Source: Rhodoluna sp. (GTDB lineage Bacteria > Actinomycetota > Actinomycetes > Actinomycetales > Microbacteriaceae). From it: a stretch of 64,000 nt of DNA. The first letter of the stretch is position 1, and every line of letters starts with the position of its first letter. Positions 52,472-60,554 of this stretch are shown one piece after another. Position numbers and translations under genes: made by a program. Location of the stretch: assembly GCA_024641985.1 (NCBI GenBank), contig JAHEBZ010000001.1:140056-204055 (forward strand). Direction: 5' to 3'. The notes beneath the pieces are model-generated. The model was not told the origin of the DNA and did not search any database. It saw only the letters and a program-made list of their open reading frames with translations.

Positions 52472-54024
52472 CAGCGGGCCTTTCGAACGATGGTGATTGG
52501 GCGGGCCATCGACTGGTTGGTTAACGGGAAGTCGAGTCGATAGTGACCACCACGAGATTCTTCGCGGGCCAATGCGGCCTCGGTTACGGCTCGCGAAAGC
52601 AGCAGCAGGTTGGCGTCTTCCCAGTCGGTAAAGAGGCGGTTCGCCTCATCGGCTGACCTCCATTTGGCAAGTTCAACGCGAGTCTGCAACAGTTCGTTTT
52701 GGGTTCTGGCAAGGCCAACGTTGTCCCACATCAGGGTTTGCAGTTCAACACGGTCAACTACGTTCAGCGCGCTTGCAGGTGCAATTCGGTCGGCTTCGGC
52801 CTCAAGCTCAATTTCGGCAAGTAAGCCCTGCTCCTTCCAGCGCACGCTTGCCGCATGGGCCGGCCATTCTTTATCAAGCACCTGAACCGCGCGGCGCGAA
52901 AACACAATCGATTCGAGCAGCGAGTTCGAGGCCAACCTGTTGGCGCCGTGTGCGCCAGTGCAGGCAACCTCACCAACGGCAAATAAACCACTTATGCTGG
53001 TGCGGCCCCAGATGTCGGTGGCCACGCCGCCCATCCAATAGTGAGCTGCCGGGGTAACCGGAATCGGGTTTTTGCCCCAGTCGAGCCCGTATGAGCGTGT
53101 GGTCTTGCTGATGCTAGGAAAGCGCTTTGACAAAAATTCGCTGCCGAGGCCGGTGGCATCTAGCAGCACGGGTTGCCCACCCTGGGCTCGCATCTCGGCC
53201 TGAATAGCGCGCGCAACCACATCGCGCGGCGCAAGCTCGGCCGCTGGGTGCAGCTTTTGCATAAAGCGCTCGCCGCGGTTGTTGATCAAAACGGCGCCAT
53301 CGCCTCGAACCGCCTCTGAGATCAAAAAGCTGCCGGGCACCGCAAGTGCGGTTGGGTGAAATTGATAAAACTCAAGGTCGGCAAGTTCGGCGCCCGCTCT
53401 AAAGGCTGCCGCAACGCCGTCTCCGGTGGTTACCGAAGGGTTGGTGGTGTGCCGATAAAGCTGGCCGGCGCCACCGCTGGCCAGAATGACCGAATCGGCT
53501 TCAACAAAATGGCGGCCCGAGGCATCGAGCAGATGAACGCCACGAATCGTGCCGCCTTCAACCTCAAAATCGACCACGAAGGTGTGTTCAAAAATGGCAG
53601 TTGCCGTTGCTCGAACCGCGTCAACCATGGCGTTACTGATGTCGGCGCCGGTTGTGTCGCCGCCGGCATGCAAAATGCGGGCGTGCGAGTGTGCAGCCTC
53701 TAGGCCCAGTGCAAAATTGGTGCCCTTGCGATCAAATTCAACGCCAAAATTAACCAGGTCGTTGATGCGGTTTGGGCCCTCGGCGCACAGCACATCCACG
53801 GCTGGTTTATAGCAATAGTCGGCACCGGCCGCCAGGGTGTCGGCAACGTGTTCGGCAATCGAATCATCGGTTGAGGTAACCGCCGCAATGCCGCCCTGGG
53901 CATAGTGGGTGTTGCTTTCGGCAAGATTGGCCTTAGTAACCAAAGTCACCTGATGGGTTCGGCTAGCCTCAACGGCGGCAATCAAACCGGCAATGCCGCT
54001 GCCAATAACAACAAGTTTTTTCAT
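52471..54024 (-). CDS. nadB: L-aspartate oxidase
   Basis: A 517-residue flavoprotein that oxidises aspartate to iminoaspartate. The FAD-binding N-terminus is VVIGSGIAGLIAAVEASR; THYAQGGIAAV, EAAHSHARILHAGGDTTG and AHYWMGGVATDIWGRTSI are family segments. It is 9 bases downstream of nadA. Confidence 0.96.
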   Translation of the reverse strand: MKKLVVIGSGIAGLIAAVEASRTHQVTLVTKANLAESNTHYAQGGIAAVTSTDDSIAEHVADTLAAGADYCYKPAVDVLCAEGPNRINDLVNFGVEFDRKGTNFALGLEAAHSHARILHAGGDTTGADISNAMVDAVRATATAIFEHTFVVDFEVEGGTIRGVHLLDASGRHFVEADSVILASGGAGQLYRHTTNPSVTTGDGVAAAFRAGAELADLEFYQFHPTALAVPGSFLISEAVRGDGAVLINNRGERFMQKLHPAAELAPRDVVARAIQAEMRAQGGQPVLLDATGLGSEFLSKRFPSISKTTRSYGLDWGKNPIPVTPAAHYWMGGVATDIWGRTSISGLFAVGEVACTGAHGANRLASNSLLESIVFSRRAVQVLDKEWPAHAASVRWKEQGLLAEIELEAEADRIAPASALNVVDRVELQTLMWDNVGLARTQNELLQTRVELAKWRSADEANRLFTDWEDANLLLLSRAVTEAALAREESRGGHYRLDFPLTNQSMARPITIVRKAR

Positions 54025-54033
54025 GATGTTTGC

Positions 54034-55314
54034 CTACAGCGGCTTCGCTGCCAACATGCGTTCGAGGGCAATTTTGGCATTCGCGGCCACATCAGCAGAA
54101 ACCGAAATTTGGTTTACCACTTCGCCGGCCACCAGGCGCTCTAGAACCCAAGCCAAATATCCCGGGTGAATTCGATACATGGTTGAACATGGGCAAACCA
54201 CCGGGTCGAGGCAAAAGATGTTGTGTTGCGGATACTCTGCCGCCAAGCGTTGAACCATGTTGATCTCGGTTCCGATGGCAAAAGTGGTTGGTTCTGTGGC
54301 TGCGGCCACGGCCTTGCGAATGTAGTCGGTCGAACCGGCCTCGTCGGCGGCGTCTACTACCTCCATCGGGCATTCGGGGTGCACAATCACTCGAACACCG
54401 TCAAACTCGGCGCGTGCCTTTTCAATCTGGCCAACGTTGAAGCGCTTGTGAACCGAGCAGAAGCCGTTCCAGAGCACAACCTTCGCATCGGCTAGAACTT
54501 GGGCGGTGTTGCCGCCAAGCGGCTTGCGGCCGTGCCAAAGCGGCATCAAATCGGTGCTGATGCCCATGGCCTTGGCTGTGTTGCGGCCTAGGTGCTGATC
54601 CGGAAAGAACAGCACTCGCTGGCCGCGCTCGAACGCCCACTTCAACACAATTTCGGCGTTAGAAGAAGTGCAAACAATGCCGCCGTGCTCACCGCAAAAA
54701 GCCTTCAATGCTGCAGATGAGTTCATGTAAGTCACCGGGATAACCGGAACTCGTCCGTGCTCGTCTGGCTCAGAGCCATACAGATCTTCTAGCTGTTCCC
54801 AACATTCGGTCACCGAGTCGATGTTGGCCATGTCGGCCATCGAACAGCCCGCCGCCAGGTTTGGCAAAATCACGGCTTGGTTTGACTCCGAAAGAATATC
54901 GGCGGTTTCGGCCATAAAGTGCACACCGCAAAACACTATCGCCTCGGCCTCGGTGTGTGCCTTGGCTGCGTTGGCTAGTTGAAACGAGTCGCCCAAATAA
55001 TCGGCGTGAACCACAACTTCTTCGCGTTGATAGAAGTGGCCCAAAACAACCACTTTGTCGCCCAAGGTCTTTTTGGCTGCCACGATTCGATCGTTTAGCT
55101 CTTGCTCGGTCGCCGACTTGTATTCGGCGGGCAAGGCGCCCTGGCGAGGCGAGCCGGTCGGAATCAAATCGCTGCTTGATGCGCCGGGCCCATAGGCAAC
55201 CGGGCCTTTGTCAAACTCCCAGGGGCCATCGGCAAGCGAGGGGCTGCAGGTCGATTCGCTCGATGCGCCCTTCACGATCAATTGGATTCGTTCGTTGACC
55301 GATGCTGTGGTCAT
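54034..55314 (-). CDS. nadA: Quinolinate synthase
   Basis: A 426-residue [4Fe-4S] enzyme condensing iminoaspartate with DHAP to quinolinate. Cluster-cysteine segments are VFCGVHFMAE, NGFCSVHKRF or HPECPMEV, and LDPVVCPCSTMYRI. The N-terminus (about 1-65) is longer than in E. coli NadA, as in other actinobacteria. The start overlaps nrtR by four bases. Confidence 0.96.
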   Translation of the reverse strand: MTTASVNERIQLIVKGASSESTCSPSLADGPWEFDKGPVAYGPGASSSDLIPTGSPRQGALPAEYKSATEQELNDRIVAAKKTLGDKVVVLGHFYQREEVVVHADYLGDSFQLANAAKAHTEAEAIVFCGVHFMAETADILSESNQAVILPNLAAGCSMADMANIDSVTECWEQLEDLYGSEPDEHGRVPVIPVTYMNSSAALKAFCGEHGGIVCTSSNAEIVLKWAFERGQRVLFFPDQHLGRNTAKAMGISTDLMPLWHGRKPLGGNTAQVLADAKVVLWNGFCSVHKRFNVGQIEKARAEFDGVRVIVHPECPMEVVDAADEAGSTDYIRKAVAAATEPTTFAIGTEINMVQRLAAEYPQHNIFCLDPVVCPCSTMYRIHPGYLAWVLERLVAGEVVNQISVSADVAANAKIALERMLAAKPL

Positions 55315-56003
55315 TTGGTTTCTCCTGTTGCACTGGTGGTTGCTCGATAAAGTTGCGGGGGTCGGTGCCGGGTGCCGGCTAGGCGTTCGCCGGTTGGCTC
55401 AACAATGCCGTCGGCTTCGACCATGCGCCTAAAGTTGCCAGGGTCTAAATCTCGGTCAAGCACCGCTTCATAAACCTCACGCAATTGGGCAAGAGTGAAT
55501 GTCTCGGCCAAAAAGCTGTGCGCGATGCGGGCATAGGCGAGTTTGTTGCGAAGGCGGCCAAGCGCATATTCAACAATTTGATTGTGGTCGAAGGCCAGGG
55601 TTGGCAACTGGTCGGCTTCAAACCAGTGGATGTTCGCGCTCTCGCTTACGGCAGTGGCTTCTTCGCTGCCTACAAGCGCCCAATAAACAATCGAAACCAC
55701 GCGATCGGCAAGGTTGCTGCCGGGGGAGCGATCGAGGCTGCCGAAGGCATACAGCTGCTCTAAATAGCGGGGTTCGAGGCCGGTGGTTTCTAGCAGATTG
55801 CGCGAGGCGGCCTGAATAAGATCTTCGGTGATGTTGAGCGGCCCGCCCGGCAACGCCCACTGGCCATCAAATGGCGCTCTAATTCTGCGCACAAGTGGCA
55901 GGGCAACTTTTAGCTTGCCCAGCTCATCGGGGCGCAGGGTAAAAATAACCGTAGACACGGCAAGGTTTGGCGCCACGAACGCTGATTGCGTTGATTCGGT
56001 CAC
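55311..56003 (-). CDS. nrtR: NrtR-type Nudix transcriptional regulator of NAD synthesis
   Basis: A 230-residue protein with an N-terminal Nudix-like domain (about 15-140) and a C-terminal winged helix (about 150-225; FTLAQLREVYEAVLDRDLDPGNFRR). The Nudix box is degenerate: GPLNITEDLIQAASRNLLE has Asn where the catalytic Glu of REUxEE should be, as expected for a sensor of ADP-ribose/NAD metabolites, not a hydrolase. It heads nadA-nadB-nadC, and paired palindromes lie upstream. Start is GTG. Confidence 0.9.
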   Translation of the reverse strand: MTESTQSAFVAPNLAVSTVIFTLRPDELGKLKVALPLVRRIRAPFDGQWALPGGPLNITEDLIQAASRNLLETTGLEPRYLEQLYAFGSLDRSPGSNLADRVVSIVYWALVGSEEATAVSESANIHWFEADQLPTLAFDHNQIVEYALGRLRNKLAYARIAHSFLAETFTLAQLREVYEAVLDRDLDPGNFRRMVEADGIVEPTGERLAGTRHRPPQLYRATTSATGETK

Positions 56004-56019
56004 GAAGCCCGCCGTCTAC

Positions 56020-56073
56020 TAAAAGTAAAAATGACACTAAGTAATAATCATCTTAGTGTCATTCTGACTTTAA
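56020..56073. promoter_or_regulatory. Paired NrtR-type operators upstream of the nad operon
   Basis: Two 21-base imperfect palindromes built on TTAGTGTCA-N3-TnACTTTnA lie head to head: one on the minus strand (56020-56040), one on the plus strand (56053-56073). Their strong halves face inward and together make a perfect 12-bp inverted repeat (56030-56041 with 56052-56063). The left box would overlap the nrtR promoter. Confidence 0.65.
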
Positions 56074-56110
56074 GCGCAAACCTGTCAGCGCAAATTGAGT
56101 AATTTGAGGG

Positions 56111-56581
56111 TTAGTCTTCGCCGATGTCTTCGTTCCACAGTGCATCGTTGGCTTCAATAAATTCGCGCATTATTTCGATCAGGCCCGGGTCGTTCATCAC
56201 GTGAACTTCGGCACCGTGCTGGGCCACCCAATCTTGGCCGCCCATAAAGTTTTTGTCGTCGCCAACTAGCACGCGGCCGATTCCAAACTGGCGAATCAGG
56301 CCCGAGCAATACCAGCAAGGCGAGAGGCTGGTTGCAAGCGTGATTTTCTTGTAACTGCGCTGGCGACCCGCGTTTCTAAAGGCGCTGGTCTCGCCGTGCA
56401 TTGATGCATCGCCGTCTTGAACCCTGCGATTGCGGCCACTGCCGAGCAGTCGGCCGGCTTCATCGAAGAGTGCGGCCCCAATCGGGATGCCGCCTTCGGC
56501 TAATCCGAGATGAGCCTCGGCAATAGCAACCTGGAGTTTTTCTTCGTCTGTTGCGAAGATTTGTCCAACTTTAAATTCCAT
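56111..56581 (-). CDS. Cytosine deaminase, eukaryote-like Fcy1 type
   Basis: A 156-residue zinc deaminase. Zinc ligands and base are H62, E64, C89 and C92 (SMHGETSAF and LSPCWYCSGL), and the C-terminus ends WNEDIGED; length and spacing match yeast Fcy1, which ends in a similar WxEDIGE. It deaminates cytosine to uracil (guanine or other bases possible). ATG 56581 is preferred to the frame extension into codB. It is 25 bases behind codB. Confidence 0.85.
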   Translation of the reverse strand: MEFKVGQIFATDEEKLQVAIAEAHLGLAEGGIPIGAALFDEAGRLLGSGRNRRVQDGDASMHGETSAFRNAGRQRSYKKITLATSLSPCWYCSGLIRQFGIGRVLVGDDKNFMGGQDWVAQHGAEVHVMNDPGLIEIMREFIEANDALWNEDIGED

Positions 56582-56606
56582 TGCCGAGGCCTCTCGATTT
56601 AGGGGA

Positions 56607-57998
56607 TTAGTTCTTTGCGTTCTTGTCGACCTGGCTGAACACAACGAACAGCGCAGAAGCTACAACAAATCCGACTGCGGCGGTTAGGTCGCCAAGACCA
56701 GAGTCTTTAGCGAACACACCGGTGTAAAGAACCTGAGCTGCAAAGCCCCAGATTGAGAATGCGGTTGCGATAACAAAAGCAGCTGCACCAGCCCATGAGT
56801 TCTTCGGAGCCAATGCGCGCTCGCCGGCGTTCTTGCCCTTAGACAAGATGCGCTCGGTTAGCACTACAGCGATCCAAGGTGAAACCCAGTATGAAACGAC
56901 CAACAGGAAGCTGTCTAGCTGGTGGGCTACATCGCCGTTTTGAACACCAAGGTATGAAAGCACGCCTCCGGCAAGGCCAGCAATTAGCACCATGATTGCG
57001 CGGCGAGTCTTGAAGCCAAACTTGAAGCCCATTGCCAAGAACGACATTGCGCCCGAGTAAACGTTCAAGATGTTTGCCGAAACTGAACCGATAACGATCG
57101 AAAGCAACACGATTGCAGCGAATGCAGGGTGGAAGCCATCGGTGAATGCAGCGGTTGGGTTTTCGATGCCCCAGAAATCGCCAGGGTTGCCGGTTAGAGC
57201 GTTGAAAGCAATAACACCAACACCCATGATCAAAGTGGTGGCAGTGAAGTTACCGAGTCCGGCAGCCCAACCAAGAGTCTTCTTGTCGGTGTTTGCAGGT
57301 AGGTAGCGGGTGTAGTCAGATGCGAATGCAGTCCATCCGGCGGTGTAACCATAGGCGGCACCAGCAGTAAGAGTGAAACCAGCCCATGGGAACGCGGCGT
57401 CAGCTGCTGCTGAAACCTCGAATGCGCCCTGCTGGCCAAGCACTACAACAATCACGATGATCCAAACGATTGCCTGGAAGAACGATAGGTAGCGCTCCCA
57501 CTTCTGAATCAGGTTGTGGCCAACGAAGGCAACACCAACCTGAACGATGATGATGATAGCTAGTGCGCCAAGCAGGCCAACTGCTGGGAACAGTGCCTGA
57601 AGGGCAAAGGTTCCTGAAACGGTGTTGACCGCAAACCAGCCAATGCCGGCCACGAGGGTCGACATACCAGCCGGAATTAGGTTGCCCCACTTGCCAAATG
57701 CGTTGCGGCTAAGCACCATCTGAGGTAGGCCAGCTGATGGGCCCCAGGTGCTTAGGATTCCGTGGGTGATGCCGGCAAGTGCGTTACCAACTAGAACAGC
57801 TAGTAGGCCTTGCCAAACATTGAGACCGAAACCGATGGCGAGTGCGCCAACGAAAACGGTTGCGAACTCTAGATTCGGGGTAGTCCAAACAGTAAATAGG
57901 TGCCACGCTTTACCGTGACGCTCACCTGCTGAGATCGGAGCTACGTCGTTTACTTCGATTGAGGTTGCCTTAGCAGAGCCTGAGGATGTTTGTGTCAT
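56607..57998 (-). CDS. codB: Cytosine permease (NCS1 family)
   Basis: A 463-residue transporter with about 12 membrane segments. WTTPNLEFATVFVGALAIG and GPSAGLPQMVLSRNAFG are NCS1 substrate-site motifs, and GYTAGWTAFASDYTRYLP follows. It imports cytosine for the deaminase encoded next. ATG 57998 has TAGATT six bases upstream and no ribosome binding site. Confidence 0.9.
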   Translation of the reverse strand: MTQTSSGSAKATSIEVNDVAPISAGERHGKAWHLFTVWTTPNLEFATVFVGALAIGFGLNVWQGLLAVLVGNALAGITHGILSTWGPSAGLPQMVLSRNAFGKWGNLIPAGMSTLVAGIGWFAVNTVSGTFALQALFPAVGLLGALAIIIIVQVGVAFVGHNLIQKWERYLSFFQAIVWIIVIVVVLGQQGAFEVSAAADAAFPWAGFTLTAGAAYGYTAGWTAFASDYTRYLPANTDKKTLGWAAGLGNFTATTLIMGVGVIAFNALTGNPGDFWGIENPTAAFTDGFHPAFAAIVLLSIVIGSVSANILNVYSGAMSFLAMGFKFGFKTRRAIMVLIAGLAGGVLSYLGVQNGDVAHQLDSFLLVVSYWVSPWIAVVLTERILSKGKNAGERALAPKNSWAGAAAFVIATAFSIWGFAAQVLYTGVFAKDSGLGDLTAAVGFVVASALFVVFSQVDKNAKN

Positions 57999-58004
57999 AG
58001 CCAC

Positions 58005-58010
58005 AATCTA
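58005..58010 (-). promoter_or_regulatory. Leaderless-type -10 of codB (TAGATT)
   Basis: TAGATT on the minus strand, spacer GTGGCT, then ATG 57998. Confidence 0.5.
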
Positions 58011-58052
58011 CTTGTGAACGGCAGGTGAATAATGCCATTTCGATGAAGTTTT

Positions 58053-58069
58053 GTTGTGATTTACACAAC
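58053..58069. promoter_or_regulatory. Palindrome in the codB/GNAT-SprT divergent gap
   Basis: GTTGTG-ATTTA-CACAAC, perfect 6-bp arms, 55 bases upstream of the codB start. GAAGTTTT occurs on both sides of it. It is placed like an activator or repressor site for codB. For the other gene, TAATCT near 58115 may be the -10. Confidence 0.4.
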
Positions 58070-58132
58070 TGAAACGAAGTTTTTTTCGGTTCAATTTGTA
58101 GAAAAGCAACAAACGCTAATCTTGAAGGCACC

Positions 58133-59107
58133 ATGTGCTCAGAATCTATTGCCGAAACCCTTGACCTAACCGGCCAATCGGTGGCGCTGAGGCAATTGTC
58201 GATCGAAGTGCTTGAGCCATATTTAGAGCTGCTTGCAGACCCCGAAGGCAAGCGGCTTACGGCAACCACTCAAAGTTTCGATCGCGAAAAAATAGTCGAT
58301 TGGCTTGGCACGCGGGCCGGCGTTGCTAACCGAAACGACTGGGCAATTTTCGAAATTTCAACGGGTGAATTCGTTGGCGAAATTGTGCTTAACGAGTTCA
58401 ATGACAAAAAGAATTCGATGAATCTTCGCATTGCTTTGCGCGGCCCGGTTTGGTTTGGCAGAGGGCTTGGCAGCGAGGCAATTACGCTTGTGCTGGAACA
58501 TGTTTTTAATACCACGCAACTTTCAAAAATCACCCTAGAGGTGCTCACCGAAAACGCAAGGGCCATTGGGGCCTACGAAAAATCGGGATTTCAAGCTGGC
58601 CGCCAGTTCAGCGAGGGCAAGCTGCGCTACCTGCGCATGTCATGTGACCGATACGATTTCATCCGCGTTCTAGCCGAGCGAAAAATGGCCGAACACATCG
58701 ATTTAGAGCAGTGGCAGTTTGGCTTTGACAGCGCAAAACGGCGCGCCGGATTGTGTAACTACACCTCGAAAACCATCACAATTTCGCGTTATCTGGCCGA
58801 TATTCACAGCATCGACGAAACCATGCAGGTGGTGCTGCACGAGGTGGCGCACGCAATGTGTGGCAAAAAAGCGGGCCACACCAAGGCCTGGTTGAACACC
58901 GCAAAATCAATCGGCTACAGGGCCGAAAAATTTACCGGCAAAGAAATAGCCGAAGAGACAGCCAGTTGGATAGGCACCTGCAGGGGCGGCCACAAGCACT
59001 ACCGATATCGTCAACCAAGCCGGCCGCTAAGTTGCGCGCTCTGCGGCAAGAGTTTCTCGAGAGCCAACCTGATTCATTGGCAGCACCGCGATCAACTAGC
59101 GGGTTAG
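58133..59107 (+). CDS. GNAT acetyltransferase fused to a SprT-like zinc protease domain
   Basis: A 324-residue fusion. Residues about 1-175 form a GNAT domain of the RimJ/RimL kind: VALRQLSIEVLEPYLELL, GRGLGSEAITLVLEHVF (acetyl-CoA site) and ENARAIGAYEKSGFQ. Residues about 190-324 form a SprT-like domain: FGFDSAKRRAGLCNY, HEVAHAMCG with H236, E237 and H240, and a zinc-ribbon-like tail (C283, C301, C304). The reading frame is continuous with no internal stop. SprT-like proteases act on DNA-protein crosslinks in other systems; the role here is unknown. It overlaps crtEb convergently by 12 bases. Confidence 0.85.
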   Translation: MCSESIAETLDLTGQSVALRQLSIEVLEPYLELLADPEGKRLTATTQSFDREKIVDWLGTRAGVANRNDWAIFEISTGEFVGEIVLNEFNDKKNSMNLRIALRGPVWFGRGLGSEAITLVLEHVFNTTQLSKITLEVLTENARAIGAYEKSGFQAGRQFSEGKLRYLRMSCDRYDFIRVLAERKMAEHIDLEQWQFGFDSAKRRAGLCNYTSKTITISRYLADIHSIDETMQVVLHEVAHAMCGKKAGHTKAWLNTAKSIGYRAEKFTGKEIAEETASWIGTCRGGHKHYRYRQPSRPLSCALCGKSFSRANLIHWQHRDQLAG

Positions 59108-59965
59108 CGCGAACCAAATCACAATCATGGTCACCACGAAACCCGCAAAGAAGTTCAGCCAAATGAATCGCTTCCAACCGCGGTTTGCCTCTTCGCAACG
59201 GTCATCGGTTATGCCAAGGTGCGGGGCAACAATGGCCAGATATGGCAGCGCCGCGATGGCCGAAAGTGCAGCCGGCAGGCCGGTGAACAACACCAAAACC
59301 CCGGCAGCCGCATAGGCCAAGAATGCAAACCACACGGTGGCTCGTGCACCAATCACCGTGGCAATCGAAGAAATGCCGCCTTCGCGATCTGCCCTAACAT
59401 CTTGAACCGCGCCAAAGGCGTGTGAGGCCATGCCCCAGAGCGTGAAAGCCAAAGTTATGAACAGCAGTTTCGGCTCAAGCAGGTTTGCCCCGGCCAGCGA
59501 AGCGCCAATTAGCATGGGGCCAACAAAGTGGCTAGCCGAGGTGATCGAATCTAAGAAGGGCTTTTCTTTAAATCGCAACCCTTTGGCACTGTAGGCGACC
59601 ACGGTAAACAGAATAAGTGTGGTCCAAAAATTAGAGACCGCGCCTCCATAAACATAGAGGTGCAGCACAAATGGAGCGCAAGAAATGATTGCCGCCCAGA
59701 TTGTGAGTTTGTGCCATTTGGGTGCCAGCAGCGCGCCCTCGATGCCACCCTTGCGTGGGTTGCGCAGGTCAGACTCATAGTCAAAAACGTCGTTGATTCC
59801 ATACATAAGCAGGTTGTAGGGGCCCAGAAAAAAGACTGTTCCAACCAGCCAGTTCAGGTCTATCTGGCCGGCAACCAGCCAATATGCAACGGCAAATGGG
59901 TATGCCGTGTTGATCCACGAAACGGGCCTGGAAGACCAAAATAGTTGCTTGATTGCTTCAATCAT
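59096..59965 (-). CDS. crtEb: UbiA-family prenyltransferase, lycopene elongase type
   Basis: A 289-residue integral membrane enzyme. Asp-rich motif 1 is INDVFDYESD and motif 2 is AVQDVRADREGG. In actinobacterial crt operons this family adds C5 prenyl units to lycopene, giving C45/C50 carotenoids. It overlaps crtYf by four bases and ends the operon. Confidence 0.88.
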   Translation of the reverse strand: MIEAIKQLFWSSRPVSWINTAYPFAVAYWLVAGQIDLNWLVGTVFFLGPYNLLMYGINDVFDYESDLRNPRKGGIEGALLAPKWHKLTIWAAIISCAPFVLHLYVYGGAVSNFWTTLILFTVVAYSAKGLRFKEKPFLDSITSASHFVGPMLIGASLAGANLLEPKLLFITLAFTLWGMASHAFGAVQDVRADREGGISSIATVIGARATVWFAFLAYAAAGVLVLFTGLPAALSAIAALPYLAIVAPHLGITDDRCEEANRGWKRFIWLNFFAGFVVTMIVIWFALTR

Positions 59966-60249
59966 TTAGGCCTCTTGGTTAGTTCTGCAACGATCGATAA
60001 GAGCAGCGGGGCTGCCAACGCATAGGCAAAATCTTCGATGGGCGCAAAACCAATCTTGATTCCGCTAATCAGCGCTTCGTCGTAGGCCACGATGCCGGTG
60101 CCAACAATTAGGTTGTCAAACAACGCTGTCATTGCCAACAAAGCCAGGGTTGCCAGCCCAATTGCGCGCCAAGGCAGCCGCTTGATTAGCAGCAAGCCAA
60201 CAAGGCCAACCGATGCCAAAAACACCGAATTCAAAATTAGATAGGTCAC
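59962..60249 (-). CDS. crtYf: Lycopene cyclase subunit (CrtYf-type)
   Basis: A 95-residue protein with three membrane helices; the PxE(D) motif is FAPIEDFAYALAAPLLL. It works as a heterodimer with CrtYe to close the rings of the C50 carotenoid. Four-base overlaps on both sides. Ring type (beta, gamma or epsilon) cannot be judged by eye. Confidence 0.85.
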   Translation of the reverse strand: MTYLILNSVFLASVGLVGLLLIKRLPWRAIGLATLALLAMTALFDNLIVGTGIVAYDEALISGIKIGFAPIEDFAYALAAPLLLSIVAELTKRPK

Positions 60250-60554
60250 TTTCGCCCCAGCCTGCCGAAGGCCTTCAAAAGCAGAAGCGCGCTGTATGAC
60301 AACAAAATCAGAAAGAAGATTTCTTCAACGGGCAATTCACTCGACAGGGTGATGCCGGTTAGGTGGTTTGAGTTTCCTCTAAAAAAGATTCCGAGCGCAA
60401 TACCGGCAAGATCCCAAACCAAAAAGAATGCCACGCTCAAAATAATCAGGCAGCGATAGCGAACGTTTTTGCCAAATGCGAGTCGGTATTTGAAATCGAG
60501 CGTTGCCAAGCCGGCAATTGATACAAGCAGTGCCCCAAGGTACAAGAAACTCAA
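60246..60554 (-). CDS. crtYe: Lycopene cyclase subunit (CrtYe-type)
   Basis: A 102-residue three-helix protein with the PxEE motif in LPVEEIFFLILLSYSALL. Partner of CrtYf. Its ATG overlaps the crtI stop by four bases. Confidence 0.85.
   Translation of the reverse strand: MSFLYLGALLVSIAGLATLDFKYRLAFGKNVRYRCLIILSVAFFLVWDLAGIALGIFFRGNSNHLTGITLSSELPVEEIFFLILLSYSALLLLKAFGRLGRK

Noticed and set aside
56582-56644. Longer cytosine deaminase start inside codB
   Set aside because: The extra 21 residues are read out of the end of codB and are absent from Fcy1-type proteins.
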